The notes under the pieces: generated by a model
What the model was told of the DNA's origin: nothing
The model's input: only the letters and a program-made list of their open reading frames with translations
The model's database searches: none
In this document: positions 9,303-18,104 of the stretch, piece by piece
Position numbering within the stretch: position 1 is the stretch's first letter
How the letters are laid out: each line of letters begins with the position of its first letter
NCBI RefSeq assembly: GCF_009835145.1
Contig: NZ_APKE01000014.1
Location: 248,001 to 312,000, forward strand
Source of the DNA: Profundibacterium mesophilum KAUST100406-0324
Lineage (GTDB): Bacteria; Pseudomonadota; Alphaproteobacteria; Rhodobacterales; Rhodobacteraceae
Direction: 5' to 3'
DNA length: 64,000 nt
Program-made: the position numbers and the translations under genes

Positions 9303-10390
9303 GACAGATGCCCCGACTTGGCCGCCTTGGTATCGAGATAGCCGGCATTGAGCGGATTGCGCCCGACCCAGAGCGGCACACGCTCGATCACATCGAGCCC
9401 GCAGGCCGAGAGCATGTCGACCTTGGCGGGATTGTTGGTCAGCAGGCGCACCTGCGAGAAGCCCATCGCCCCCAGGATCGCCGCGCCGATGCGGAAATCG
9501 CGCTCGTCATCCTCGAAGCCGAGCCGGTGATTGGCCTCGACCGTGTCGAAGCCCTGATCCTGAAGCGCATAGGCGCGCATCTTGTTGGCAAGGCCGATGC
9601 CGCGCCCCTCCTGGTTGAGATAGAGCAGCACGCCCGATCCGCGCTCCTCCATCTGCGCAAGAGCGCCGGCGAGCTGCGGGCCGCAATCGCATTTCAGGGA
9701 GCCCAGGATGTCGCCGGTGAAACAGGCCGAATGCAGCCGGGCAAGGACCGGCGCATCGCGCTGCGGCGTTCCGATCTCGACGGCGTAATGCTCGTCGCCG
9801 CCATCCTCCGGCCGGAAGATGCGCAGGCGTCCGGCACGCGCCGCCGCCATCGGCAGGCGCGCCGAGACGACCTCGTGAAGCGGGCTTGCGGCATCCGGAT
9901 CGAAGAGCCCGCCTTCGCGGCCGAGCTCGAGCCGGGTCAGGCCCTCCGGCGCCGTATCGACGGGGCGCAGCACCGCCGCGGGAAGCAGCCTCGCCGATTT
10001 GGCAAGGGCGATGGCGTCGCGGGCGAGGGTCGCGTCGCCGCCGCGCAGGGCCTTGAATGGGCCCTTGAGGGGATGCACCAGATCACCCGCGGGATCGACG
10101 ATCGCGTTCAGCCATCCCGGCGTCGCGTCGAGCGGCAGGGCAAGCCGCGCCAGATCGCCGTCATAGGCGGCGACCTTCAACGTCTGCGCCCGCCGATGCG
10201 TGATCGCGAGGGCGGCATCGCCCCCGGAGACGAAGGCCGCGAGCCGCTCGGGCCCGATCACCTCGGCGCCGGCGGCCAGCATCAGCCGGCCCCCCCGGCT
10301 CAGCACGATCGGCAGCCCCATCCGCAGATCGGAGCGCGCACGCGCCATGATCTCGACGGGTGCTGGGGCGAAGGGATGGCGCTGGCTCAT
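9299..10390 (-). CDS. ribA: GTP cyclohydrolase II with degenerate N-terminal domain
   Basis: A 363-residue protein. The C-terminal half is GTP cyclohydrolase II, the first step of riboflavin synthesis. It has zinc ligands Cys223, Cys234 and Cys236 in [14 protein letters not shown], then the NQEGRGIGL and LLTNNPAKV blocks. The first 170 or so residues resemble a worn-down DHBP synthase (RibB-like) domain but lack the acidic DDEDRENEGDL-type metal/phosphate motif, so RibB activity is not expected. The start is the ATG at 10390. An open frame continues upstream but without similarity. The gene is divergent from the response regulator gene and followed by the overlapping L,D-transpeptidase. Confidence 0.92.
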   Translation of the reverse strand: MSQRHPFAPAPVEIMARARSDLRMGLPIVLSRGGRLMLAAGAEVIGPERLAAFVSGGDAALAITHRRAQTLKVAAYDGDLARLALPLDATPGWLNAIVDPAGDLVHPLKGPFKALRGGDATLARDAIALAKSARLLPAAVLRPVDTAPEGLTRLELGREGGLFDPDAASPLHEVVSARLPMAAARAGRLRIFRPEDGGDEHYAVEIGTPQRDAPVLARLHSACFTGDILGSLKCDCGPQLAGALAQMEERGSGVLLYLNQEGRGIGLANKMRAYALQDQGFDTVEANHRLGFEDDERDFRIGAAILGAMGFSQVRLLTNNPAKVDMLSACGLDVIERVPLWVGRNPLNAGYLDTKAAKSGHLS

Positions 10391-10532
10391 GCCCACCAGA
10401 TAATGCGGGGGCGGCGGAATGTGAAACAAATCCGGCCATCGCCACACGAGCGCGTGACTTTCCGTTGCAAAACTTGCCAGCCGCGCCCCCGGCTCTCAAG
10501 TCTATCCGGAAACCGGAGAAGTGGTAGGCCAG

Positions 10533-11219
10533 ATGAGCAACGTGAAGAAGATTCTCCTCGTCGACGACGATGACGACCTGCGCGAGGCGCTGAGCGAGCA
10601 GCTCGTGATGACCGAGGATTTCGATGTCTTCGAGGCGGAGACCGGCGTCGATGCGATGGAACGGGTCAAGGGGGCGCTCTTCGATCTCGTCATCCTCGAT
10701 GTGGGACTTCCCGACACGGATGGGCGCGAGCTGTGCCGCCTGATGCGGCGGCAGGGCGTGAAATGCCCGGTGCTGATGCTGACCGGGCATGACAGCGATT
10801 CGGACACGATCCTCGGCCTCGACGCCGGTGCGAACGACTATATCACCAAGCCGTTCAAGTTCCCCGTCCTGCTGGCGCGTATCCGTGCCCAGCTGCGCCA
10901 GCACGAGCAGTCCGAGGACGCGATCTTCCAGCTTGGCCCCTATACGTTCAAGCCCGCTCAGAAGATGCTGATGACCGAGGATGACCGCAAGATCAGGCTG
11001 ACGGAGAAGGAGACGAACATCCTCAAGTTCCTCTACCGCGCTCCCGAGGGCGTGGTGGCGCGCGACGTGCTGCTGCACGAGGTCTGGGGCTACAATGCCG
11101 GGGTCACGACCCACACGCTCGAGACGCATATCTACCGTCTGCGACAAAAGATTGAACCAGATCCCTCCAACGCGCGTTTGCTTCTGACTGAAAGCGGCGG
11201 CTACCGGCTCGTCGCCTGA
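10533..11219 (+). CDS. OmpR/PhoB-family response regulator
   Basis: A 228-residue two-component regulator. The receiver domain (about 1-120) has the acidic cluster DDDDD at 11-15, phospho-acceptor Asp56 (VILDVGLPD) and the conserved Lys in the YITKPF loop. The C-terminal winged helix (about 130-228) ends with the THTLETHIYRLRQKIE recognition region. No histidine kinase gene is adjacent, so it is an orphan here. The sequence resembles essential envelope/cell-division regulators of the CenR type in alphaproteobacteria, but I cannot confirm this without alignment. A terminator follows 57 bases downstream. Confidence 0.88.
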   Translation: MSNVKKILLVDDDDDLREALSEQLVMTEDFDVFEAETGVDAMERVKGALFDLVILDVGLPDTDGRELCRLMRRQGVKCPVLMLTGHDSDSDTILGLDAGANDYITKPFKFPVLLARIRAQLRQHEQSEDAIFQLGPYTFKPAQKMLMTEDDRKIRLTEKETNILKFLYRAPEGVVARDVLLHEVWGYNAGVTTHTLETHIYRLRQKIEPDPSNARLLLTESGGYRLVA

Positions 11220-11276
11220 TGTGAAGAGAACCCCCGCATGCGTCCGGTCATAGGCGCATATGTTCCCTGTTGGACT

Positions 11277-11305
11277 GACCCGGCCCCTGCGCCGGGTCTT
11301 TTTTT
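11277..11305 (+). terminator. Intrinsic terminator of the response regulator gene
   Basis: An 8-bp GC stem, GACCCGGC against GCCGGGTC, with a 6-base loop, is followed by seven T residues. Confidence 0.92.
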
Positions 11306-11448
11306 GCCGTTCGGGACCTGCGGCGCGGACCGCGGGGCGCCGGCTTGCGCCTTGCACCCCATGAGGGGCATAGAAGGCCCGCGGCCCCCACCCTCGGGAC
11401 CGCAGCATTCGGGTCCGGCCCGAACCCTTCTTGATACGGGAGCCCGCA

Positions 11449-12237
11449 ATGCCTTTCACCATCGCGACCTGGAACATCAACTCGGTGCGCCTGCGCGCGC
11501 CCCTCGTCGAACGGCTCCTGCGCGAGGAGGTGCCCGACATCCTGTGCCTGCAGGAATGCAAATCGCCCGTCGAGAAGATCCCGCGTGATGCCTTCGCGGC
11601 CCTGGGCTACACGCATATGATCGCGCGCGGACAGAAGGGCTATAACGGCGTCGCCATCCTGTCGAAGCTGCCGATCGAGGAGGCGGGGGCCGAGGATCAT
11701 GCGGGTCTTGGCCATGCGCGCCACGTTGCGGGCCGCCTCGAGAACGGGGTTACGGTGCACAATTTCTATGTCCCCGCGGGGGGCGACGTGCCGGACCGCG
11801 CGGTGAACGAGAAGTTCGGACAGAAGCTCGATTACCTGACGGACATGCGCGATGCCTTCCGCTGCATGCCGCCCGAGAAGGCGATCCTCGTCGGCGATCT
11901 GAACATCGCTCCGGGCGAGGAGGATGTCTGGTCGCACAAGCAGCTTCTCAAGATCGTCAGCCATACCCCCGTGGAAGTGGCGCATCTGGAGGAGATGCGC
12001 GAGGCAGGCTCCTGGGTCGACATCACACGGCAGGACATTCCCGACGGCAAGCTCTACTCGTGGTGGTCCTACAGGGCGAGAGATTGGGACGCGGCCGACA
12101 AGGGCCGCCGGCTCGATCACCTCTGGGCGACGCCTGACATCTCGGGCGCGGCGCATTCGAGCCGGATCCTGCGCCATGTCAGGGGGTGGGAGAAACCCTC
12201 CGATCATGCGCCGGTCCTGGCCAGTTTCGATCTCTGA
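11449..12237 (+). CDS. xth: Exodeoxyribonuclease III (AP endonuclease)
   Basis: A 262-residue enzyme of the exonuclease III/APE1 family that cuts abasic sites and trims 3-prime blocking groups in base-excision repair. Visible motifs are TWNINS near the N-terminus, LQECK with the metal-binding Glu, GDLNIAP with the catalytic Asp and Asn, RLDHLWATP, and the terminal SDHAPV holding the catalytic His. Length is normal for the family. The ATG at 11449 starts MPFTIATWNIN; the frame extends slightly upstream but not with family sequence. It is separated from the response regulator by a terminator, so it has its own promoter. Confidence 0.95.
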   Translation: MPFTIATWNINSVRLRAPLVERLLREEVPDILCLQECKSPVEKIPRDAFAALGYTHMIARGQKGYNGVAILSKLPIEEAGAEDHAGLGHARHVAGRLENGVTVHNFYVPAGGDVPDRAVNEKFGQKLDYLTDMRDAFRCMPPEKAILVGDLNIAPGEEDVWSHKQLLKIVSHTPVEVAHLEEMREAGSWVDITRQDIPDGKLYSWWSYRARDWDAADKGRRLDHLWATPDISGAAHSSRILRHVRGWEKPSDHAPVLASFDL

Positions 12238-12316
12238 GCGGGCGGGGCGGACCTTGCAACCACTGGGGTGATGCGCCATCTACTCTGAAATCACGGGAAA
12301 CATTCGGAGCGGGAAC

Positions 12317-13240
12317 ATGCTGGAACTTGGGCAGAAGACGGGTGCGGCGGCGCAGGGCGATCTGATCATCGATGGCACGGAAGCGGGGTTCTTGAAGGAC
12401 GTCGTCGAAGCGAGCCAGAGCGTTCCGGTCATCGTGGATTTCTGGGCGCCGTGGTGCGGTCCGTGCAAGACCCTGGGCCCGATGCTCGAGGATGCGGTGC
12501 GCGCGGCGGGCGGCGCGGTCAAGATGGTGAAGATCAACGTGGACGAGGCGCAGCAGATCGCGGCGCAGCTGCGCATCCAGTCGATCCCCACCGTCTATGC
12601 CTTCTATCAGGGGCAGCCGATCGACGGCTTCCAGGGCGCCGTGCAGGGCTCCGAGATCAAGGCATTCGTCGAGCGTGTCGCGGCGCAGGGCGGCGGAGCC
12701 GCGGGTGCCGATGACGGGCTTGCCGAGGCGATCGAGGCCGCCGAGACGATGCTTTCCGAAGGGGCCGCCGTCGACGCGGCGCAGACCTTCGCCGCGATCC
12801 TCGGCGAGGATCCCAAGAATGCCGCTGCCTATGGCGGGCTCGTGCGTTCGCATATCGCGCTCGGCGATCTGGAACAGGCCGAGGCGATCCTCAATGGCGC
12901 TGATGCGGAAATTTCCCATACGCCCGAGCTGGAGGCCGCGGCCGCCCAGCTCGAGCTTGCGAGGCAAGCGGCCGGCGCGGGCCCCGTGGCCGATCTGCGC
13001 GCGCAGGTGGAGGCCTCTCCCGAGGATCACCAGGCCCGCTTCGACCTGGCCACCGCGCTTCACGCCTCCGGCGATCTGCAAGGTGCGGTCGACGAGCTGC
13101 TGGAGCTGTTCCGGCGCGACCGCGACTGGAACGAGGGGGCGGCCAAGACCCAGCTCTTCAAGATTTTCGATGCCTTGAAACCGCAAGACCCCGTGGCCCT
13201 TGCCGGACGGCGCAAGCTGTCCTCGATGATATTTGCCTGA
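12317..13240 (+). CDS. Thioredoxin-TPR chaperedoxin (CnoX/YbbN type)
   Basis: A 307-residue protein with an N-terminal thioredoxin domain (about 20-125) and a C-terminal TPR-like helical region (about 130-305). The active site is the complete WCGPC (46-50), unlike E. coli CnoX, which has lost the redox pair. CnoX proteins hold unfolding proteins during oxidative or hypochlorous stress and pass them to chaperones. The intact CxxC suggests it can also reduce disulfides, as reported for the Caulobacter relative. The order thioredoxin, Lon-N protein and Trm112 protein suggests one operon. Confidence 0.93.
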   Translation: MLELGQKTGAAAQGDLIIDGTEAGFLKDVVEASQSVPVIVDFWAPWCGPCKTLGPMLEDAVRAAGGAVKMVKINVDEAQQIAAQLRIQSIPTVYAFYQGQPIDGFQGAVQGSEIKAFVERVAAQGGGAAGADDGLAEAIEAAETMLSEGAAVDAAQTFAAILGEDPKNAAAYGGLVRSHIALGDLEQAEAILNGADAEISHTPELEAAAAQLELARQAAGAGPVADLRAQVEASPEDHQARFDLATALHASGDLQGAVDELLELFRRDRDWNEGAAKTQLFKIFDALKPQDPVALAGRRKLSSMIFA

Positions 13241-13266
13241 ACCCGCCGCCGTCCTAGCTTCAAGAC

Positions 13267-13911
13267 ATGTTCAAGCAATCCAACCTCGCCGAGACCATCC
13301 CGGTCTTTCCGCTTCCGGGGGCGCTTTTGCTTCCCCGGGCGCGGCTTCCGCTGCATATCTTCGAGCCGCGCTATCTCGCGATGATCGAGGATTGCATGAA
13401 GACACCGCATCGCCTGATCGGGATGATCCAGCCCCGCGAGGTGCCGGAGGGTTGCGACATGCGGCTGCATGCCATCGGTTGCGCCGGTCGCCTGACGGCC
13501 TTCTCGGAAACCGAGGACGGACGCTACATGGTGACCCTTTCGGGCGTGTCGCGCTTTCGCAAGGTGCAGGAGGTGGACGGCTTCACGCCCTACATCAAAT
13601 GCGCCGTGTCCTGGGACGGGTTCGAGCGCGATCTGGGAGCGAGCGAGCGCGATACGGGTTTCGACCGGGACCGTTTCCTTGCCTTGCTGGGACGCTACTT
13701 CGATGCCGAGGATCTCAAGACCGACTGGGAAAGCCTCAGCGATGCCGATGACGAGTTGCTGATCAACTCGCTCTCGATGCTTTGTCCCTTTGACGCGGAG
13801 GACAAGCAGGCACTTCTCGAGGCGCCGACCCTGGCGAACCGCAGGGAGACGCTGGTCACCTTGCTCGAATTCTCGCTGCACGGCGGCGGTAACGACGAGA
13901 GATTGCAATGA
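13267..13911 (+). CDS. Lon N-terminal-domain (LAN) protein
   Basis: A 214-residue stand-alone protein of the Lon substrate-binding-domain family. It has the typical [27 protein letters not shown] start (positions 11-37), the conserved IGMIQP and a helical second half. There is no AAA or protease domain, so it is not Lon itself. The family role is unclear; a substrate-recognition or regulatory partner of proteolysis has been suggested from the domain. Its stop overlaps the start of the Trm112-like gene as ATGA, so the two are translationally coupled, and it lies 26 bases after the chaperedoxin gene. Confidence 0.88.
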   Translation: MFKQSNLAETIPVFPLPGALLLPRARLPLHIFEPRYLAMIEDCMKTPHRLIGMIQPREVPEGCDMRLHAIGCAGRLTAFSETEDGRYMVTLSGVSRFRKVQEVDGFTPYIKCAVSWDGFERDLGASERDTGFDRDRFLALLGRYFDAEDLKTDWESLSDADDELLINSLSMLCPFDAEDKQALLEAPTLANRRETLVTLLEFSLHGGGNDERLQ

Positions 13912-14087
13912 GCGACATAACCCATGACCGCAAGATGCTCGAGGCGCTGGTCTGCCCGCAGACCCGCGCGCCGCTGAGCTATGACGCGGAGCGCCAGGAG
14001 CTGGTATCGAAGGCGGCGCATCTGGCCTATCCGATCCGCGGCGGCATCCCGGTGATGCTGATCGACGAGGCGCGCAAGCTCGACTGA
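13908..14087 (+). CDS. Trm112-family small protein
   Basis: A 59-residue protein starting [20 protein letters not shown] with the LVCPxTxxPL signature and the C-terminal [11 protein letters not shown] segment of the bacterial Trm112/YcaR family. In eukaryotes Trm112 activates methyltransferases, while the bacterial role is poorly known. Only one Cys is present, so a zinc site is unlikely. The ATG overlaps the preceding stop (ATGA). It converges on the ubiquinone hydroxylase gene 15 bases downstream. Confidence 0.85.
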   Translation: MSDITHDRKMLEALVCPQTRAPLSYDAERQELVSKAAHLAYPIRGGIPVMLIDEARKLD

Positions 14088-14102
14088 GCGGGCCGCGGTG
14101 CC

Positions 14103-15332
14103 CTAGAGCGGCAGACCGCGCAGCAGCAGCGGCCGCGCCCCGGTCAGGCCCGCCGCCTCGCGCATCGCGCCCCGGCGCAGCGCCGGCACCGCGCCGACGA
14201 TCCCCATCCCCAGATCGCGCCCGAGGCGCAGGAACGCGTTGTCGTTCGAGAAGAGGCGGTTGAAGCCGTCCGTCGCCAGCGCCAGGGCAGTCGCGTCGAA
14301 GCGCCGCCATTGCTGGTAGCGATCCAGAACGTCGGCGCGGCCGATATCCTCGCCGCGCCGTGCCGCATCGCGCAGCACCTGCGCGAGGGCCGCGACATCC
14401 TTGAGCCCTGCATTGAGGCCCTGTCCCGCGATCGGGTGGACGGCATGGGCCGCGTCGCCCAGGAGCGCCACGCGCGGGGCTACGAAACTGCGTGCCAGGG
14501 ACATGCCGAGCGGATAGCCGAAGCGCGCGCCCGCAAGGGAGATCCCGCCCAGGAAATCACCGAAGCGCGGTTCGAGCGCCGCCAGGTATTGCGCGTCATC
14601 CGCCGCCATCAGGGTCTCGGCGCGGGCCGCGCGCTCGGTCCAGACGATCGAGCTGCGGTTGCCGCGCAGCGGGAGGATCGCGAGCGGTCCCTCGGGGGTG
14701 AAGAACTGATGCGCGATTCCCTCATGCGGGCGGGCGTGTTCGACCGAGGTGACGAGCGCGCCCTGACCGTAGTCGCGGACGAGGCGCGTGATCCCCGCGC
14801 GCCGCCCGGTGGGGCTTTGGCGTCCGTCGCTGCCCACGAGAAGCGCAGCCCGGAGCCGCGCGCCGCCGGCCAGCCCGACCTCGATGCCGTCACCGAGTGC
14901 GCGCTGGCCTGTGACGCTGTCCTCGACGCGGCTGCACAGCGGCATGCGGGCGAGCGCGGCTTCGAGGGCGGGGCGCAGATGGCGGTCTTCGACCATGTGG
15001 CCCATCGGCCCTTCCTCGAGCTCGGCATGATCGAATTCCATCACGAAGGGCGAGGGCCCTTCGCCGGCGCGCCCGTCGCTGACCTTGATCTGCAGGATCG
15101 GCTGCGCGGTTTCGGCAAGCCCCTCCCACAGAGACAATGCCCGCAGCAGGTTGACCGACGCGGCCGAGAGCGCGTAGCTGCGCCCGTCGAAGGGCGCGCG
15201 GCCGGATGCGTTTCCGGACGCGGTGGCGGGCGCGGGATCGACCAGGATGCTGGCGATGCCCGCGGAGGCGAGCGCCAGGGCGAGGGTCATGCCCCCGAGG
15301 CCGCCGCCGGCGATGATGACGCGATGTTCCAT
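14103..15332 (-). CDS. UbiH/UbiF/COQ6-family ubiquinone hydroxylase
   Basis: A 409-residue FAD-dependent aromatic hydroxylase. The Rossmann motif GGGLGG is at about 9-14, the mid-protein DGRQSPTG block follows, and the second FAD motif GDAAHAVHPIAGQGLN lies near 290-305. This family adds hydroxyl groups to the ubiquinone ring precursor at the membrane. Which ring position (C1, C5 or C6) cannot be told, since alphaproteobacterial members are often relaxed in specificity. GAGGGG precedes the ATG at 15332, which selects it over an in-frame start farther upstream. It is divergent from the amidase gene. Confidence 0.9.
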   Translation of the reverse strand: MEHRVIIAGGGLGGMTLALALASAGIASILVDPAPATASGNASGRAPFDGRSYALSAASVNLLRALSLWEGLAETAQPILQIKVSDGRAGEGPSPFVMEFDHAELEEGPMGHMVEDRHLRPALEAALARMPLCSRVEDSVTGQRALGDGIEVGLAGGARLRAALLVGSDGRQSPTGRRAGITRLVRDYGQGALVTSVEHARPHEGIAHQFFTPEGPLAILPLRGNRSSIVWTERAARAETLMAADDAQYLAALEPRFGDFLGGISLAGARFGYPLGMSLARSFVAPRVALLGDAAHAVHPIAGQGLNAGLKDVAALAQVLRDAARRGEDIGRADVLDRYQQWRRFDATALALATDGFNRLFSNDNAFLRLGRDLGMGIVGAVPALRRGAMREAAGLTGARPLLLRGLPL

Positions 15333-15423
15333 GCCCCTCACTATGGTGCGCCGGGGCGCATTGTCCATGTGCACCGGCCCGTCTAGGCTGGGCGCGAACG
15401 GGATGCGGACCGGGGGGTATGGC

Positions 15424-16791
15424 ATGAATGACTGGCGGTGGATGACGGCGGCACGTCTCGGGGACGGGATCGCGGCGGGCGAGATCGACCCCGTCGCCCT
15501 CACCGAGACGTTTCTCGAGGCAATCGACGGTCATCCGCGCAGCCGGCAGATCTATGCCCGCGTCACGCCCGAGCGTGCCCGGCAGGAGGCCGCCGCTGCC
15601 GCCGGACGCGCACGGGCGGGGCAGCGCCGCTCGCGCCTCGACGGGGTGCCCGTCTCCTGGAAGGATCTCTTCGACACGGCCGGAACCGTCACGGAGGCCG
15701 GCAGCGCGCTTCTGAAGGGCAGGGTGCCGGACGAGGACGCGCAGGTGCTGCGCAACGCCACCGAGGCGGGGCTCGTCTGCCTTGGCAAGACCAACATGAG
15801 CGAGCTGGCCTTCTCGGGACTGGGCCTCAACCCGGTGATGGGCACCCCCGTCTGCGTGCATGATCCGCGCGCGGTGGCGGGCGGCTCCTCCTCGGGCGCC
15901 GCGGCCTCGGTGGCCTTCGGGCTCGCGGCGGCGGCGATCGGGTCGGATACCGCGGGATCGGTCAGGGTGCCGGCGGCCTGGAACGACCTGGTGGGGCTGC
16001 GTCCGGGGCATGGCGCGCTGTCCCTGCGCGGCGCGGTGCCGCTCTGTCCGCGCTTCGACACGGTCGGACCGCTTGCCCGAACGGTCGAGGATGCCGCCCT
16101 CGTCTATACCGCTCTCGGGGCGCGGCTGCCGCAGGGATGCGCCGATCTTCCGCAGGCCGCCTCGGGGGAAGGAGCGCTCGATGGCTGCCGCTTCGTGATC
16201 CCCGAGCGCGCGCTCGAGGCGCTCTCGCGCGGTGCCGAGGCCGCCTTCGATGCGGCCTGTGCACGGCTGCGCGATGCCGGCGCGCGGATCGAGCCGCAGG
16301 CCCTGCCCGAGGTTTCGGAAGCGCTCGAGCTTGCCACGACCCTCTTCGCGCCGGAGGCCTACGGGATCTGGCGCGAGACGATCGAGGCCAATCCGGACGC
16401 GATGTTCGATCAGATCCTGCTGCGTTTCCGGGGCGGTGCGGGGATCGGAGCGGCCGATTACGTCGCCGCCTGGCACCGCATGGACGCGCTTCGGGTGATG
16501 TACCGCGAGCGGACCGCGGCGTTCGACGGGGCGCTCTTGCCGACGGTGCCCATCCTGCCACCCTTGATCGAGCGGCTGACGGAGGATTCGGATTACTACG
16601 GCTGGGCGAACCTGATGACGCTGCGCAACACGCGCATCGGCAGCCTGCTCGATCTCGCCGGGGTCACGGTGCCGGCCGGTCATCCCTCCTGCGGCCTGCT
16701 GCTGCAGATGCCAGGCGGGTGCGAGCCGGCCCTTCTGGGCACGGCCGCACGGATCGAGGCGATTCTGAACCCGGCACGCCGCCGAACCTAA
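15424..16791 (+). CDS. Amidase-signature family hydrolase
   Basis: A 455-residue amidase with the full Ser-cisSer-Lys triad: Lys80 (VSWKDLFD), the GGSSSG block at 153-158 giving the cis-Ser, and nucleophile Ser179 in SDTAGSVR. Such enzymes hydrolyse C-N amide bonds. It lacks the C-terminal regions of GatA, and there is no gatB or gatC neighbour, so tRNA amidotransferase is unlikely. No signal peptide is seen, so it acts in the cytoplasm on an unknown substrate. The start is the ATG at 15424. It lies upstream of the DapC-like gene in the same direction with a 116-base gap. Confidence 0.85.
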   Translation: MNDWRWMTAARLGDGIAAGEIDPVALTETFLEAIDGHPRSRQIYARVTPERARQEAAAAAGRARAGQRRSRLDGVPVSWKDLFDTAGTVTEAGSALLKGRVPDEDAQVLRNATEAGLVCLGKTNMSELAFSGLGLNPVMGTPVCVHDPRAVAGGSSSGAAASVAFGLAAAAIGSDTAGSVRVPAAWNDLVGLRPGHGALSLRGAVPLCPRFDTVGPLARTVEDAALVYTALGARLPQGCADLPQAASGEGALDGCRFVIPERALEALSRGAEAAFDAACARLRDAGARIEPQALPEVSEALELATTLFAPEAYGIWRETIEANPDAMFDQILLRFRGGAGIGAADYVAAWHRMDALRVMYRERTAAFDGALLPTVPILPPLIERLTEDSDYYGWANLMTLRNTRIGSLLDLAGVTVPAGHPSCGLLLQMPGGCEPALLGTAARIEAILNPARRRT

Positions 16792-16907
16792 AAGCCACAA
16801 GCGCCGGCGCGGGGGGGGAGGCTGCCATCAGTGCTGGACCCCGCCGTGAGCCATGGTCTATCCTTGCGGCAAATGGGACGTTACGATCCCAATTCTTGAG
16901 GCAATTC

Positions 16908-18089
16908 ATGCGGTTTCCTGAGCGGTATTCCAACCTGCCGGCTTATGCGTTTCCGCGTCTGCGCAATCTGCTCGATTCGCACCCGCCCGGCGGGGACGTG
17001 GTTCACATGAGCATCGGCGAGCCAAAACACCCGGCCCCGGCCTGGGTGCCCGACGTGCTTGCCACCCATTGCGGTGAATTCGGCCGCTACCCTCCCAACG
17101 AGGGCAGCGCCGAGCTGCTGGAGGCGATCGCCGGCTGGATCGAGCGCCGCTACGGCGTCACGCTCGACGCGCAGACCCGCCTCATGGCGCTGAACGGCAC
17201 GCGCGAGGGCCTGTTCAACGCGGCGCTGGCGCTCTGTCCCGAGCCCTCGGGCACGGCGCGCCCGGTGGTGCTCACGCCCAACCCTTTCTACCAGGTCTAT
17301 GCCGTGGCGGCGCTGACCGCCGGCGCCGAGCCGGTCTATGTGCCCGCCACCGCCGAGACCGGTTTCCTGCCTGATTACGCGGGCCTGCCGCCCGAGCTGC
17401 TCGACCGGACGGAGATCGCCTTCCTGTGCTCGCCGGCGAACCCGCAAGGGGCGGTGGCCTCCCCGGATTACTGGGCCGAGCTGCTGCGCCTCGCCGAAAG
17501 ACATGATTTCCGCATCTTCGCCGACGAATGCTACTCGGAGATCTATCGCGGCACTGCGCCGCCGGGCGTGCTCGAGATCGCAAGCCGGGAGGGCGCCGAT
17601 CCCGAGCGGGTGATCGCCTTCCATTCGCTCTCCAAGCGCTCGAACCTTCCGGGATTGCGGTCCGGCTTCGTCGCCGCCGGGCCGCAATCCATGGCCCGGC
17701 TGCGCCAGCTTCGCGCCTATGCCGGCGCGCCCCTTCCCCTGCCGCTGCAACGCGTCGCGGAACGGGCCTGGTCGGACGAGGATCACGTGCTGCACAACCG
17801 CGCCCTCTACGCGCGCAAGTTCGACATGGCCGAGGCGATTTTCGCCGGGATCGACGGGGCAGGGGCGCCCGAGGGGGGCTTCTTCCTGTGGCTCCCGGTG
17901 AAGGATGGCGAGGAGGCCGCGCTGCGGCTCTGGCGCGAGACGGGGGTGCGGGTCCTGCCGGGCGCCTACCTGTCGCGCGAGGTGGACGGGCACAATCCCG
18001 GCGCGGGTTACGTGCGGGTGGCGCTCGTCGCGCCCGAGGAGGAATTGCAGGGCGGGCTGATCCGGCTGCGCGACTGTCTCTACAGATGA
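16908..18089 (+). CDS. dapC: Aminotransferase class I/II, probable succinyl-DAP aminotransferase
   Basis: A 393-residue fold-type I PLP aminotransferase. The PLP Schiff-base lysine is K243 in SLSKRSNLPGLRSGF, a block typical of DapC. NGTREGLF (PLP phosphate region), the NPxNPQG-like CSPANPQGAV and the final substrate-carboxylate Arg segment are in order. DapC transfers an amino group to N-succinyl-2-amino-6-oxopimelate in lysine and meso-diaminopimelate synthesis, matching dapB elsewhere in the window. The substrate is inferred from the active-site block; related alanine or aspartate aminotransferases are possible. It ends 15 bases before ftsK. Confidence 0.78.
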   Translation: MRFPERYSNLPAYAFPRLRNLLDSHPPGGDVVHMSIGEPKHPAPAWVPDVLATHCGEFGRYPPNEGSAELLEAIAGWIERRYGVTLDAQTRLMALNGTREGLFNAALALCPEPSGTARPVVLTPNPFYQVYAVAALTAGAEPVYVPATAETGFLPDYAGLPPELLDRTEIAFLCSPANPQGAVASPDYWAELLRLAERHDFRIFADECYSEIYRGTAPPGVLEIASREGADPERVIAFHSLSKRSNLPGLRSGFVAAGPQSMARLRQLRAYAGAPLPLPLQRVAERAWSDEDHVLHNRALYARKFDMAEAIFAGIDGAGAPEGGFFLWLPVKDGEEAALRLWRETGVRVLPGAYLSREVDGHNPGAGYVRVALVAPEEELQGGLIRLRDCLYR

Positions 18090-18104
18090 TGAGGACGATC
18101 TAGC

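Noticed and set aside
10391-10532. FMN riboswitch upstream of ribA
   Set aside because: The spacer is only 142 bases, is shared with a divergent gene and shows none of the conserved RFN elements.
13267-13911. Truncated Lon protease
   Set aside because: The stand-alone Lon N-terminal domain is a known family of this length, with an overlapping downstream gene and no remnants of AAA or protease domains.
15424-16791. GatA subunit of tRNA amidotransferase
   Set aside because: The amidase signature is present, but neighbours gatB and gatC are missing and flanking sequence does not match GatA.
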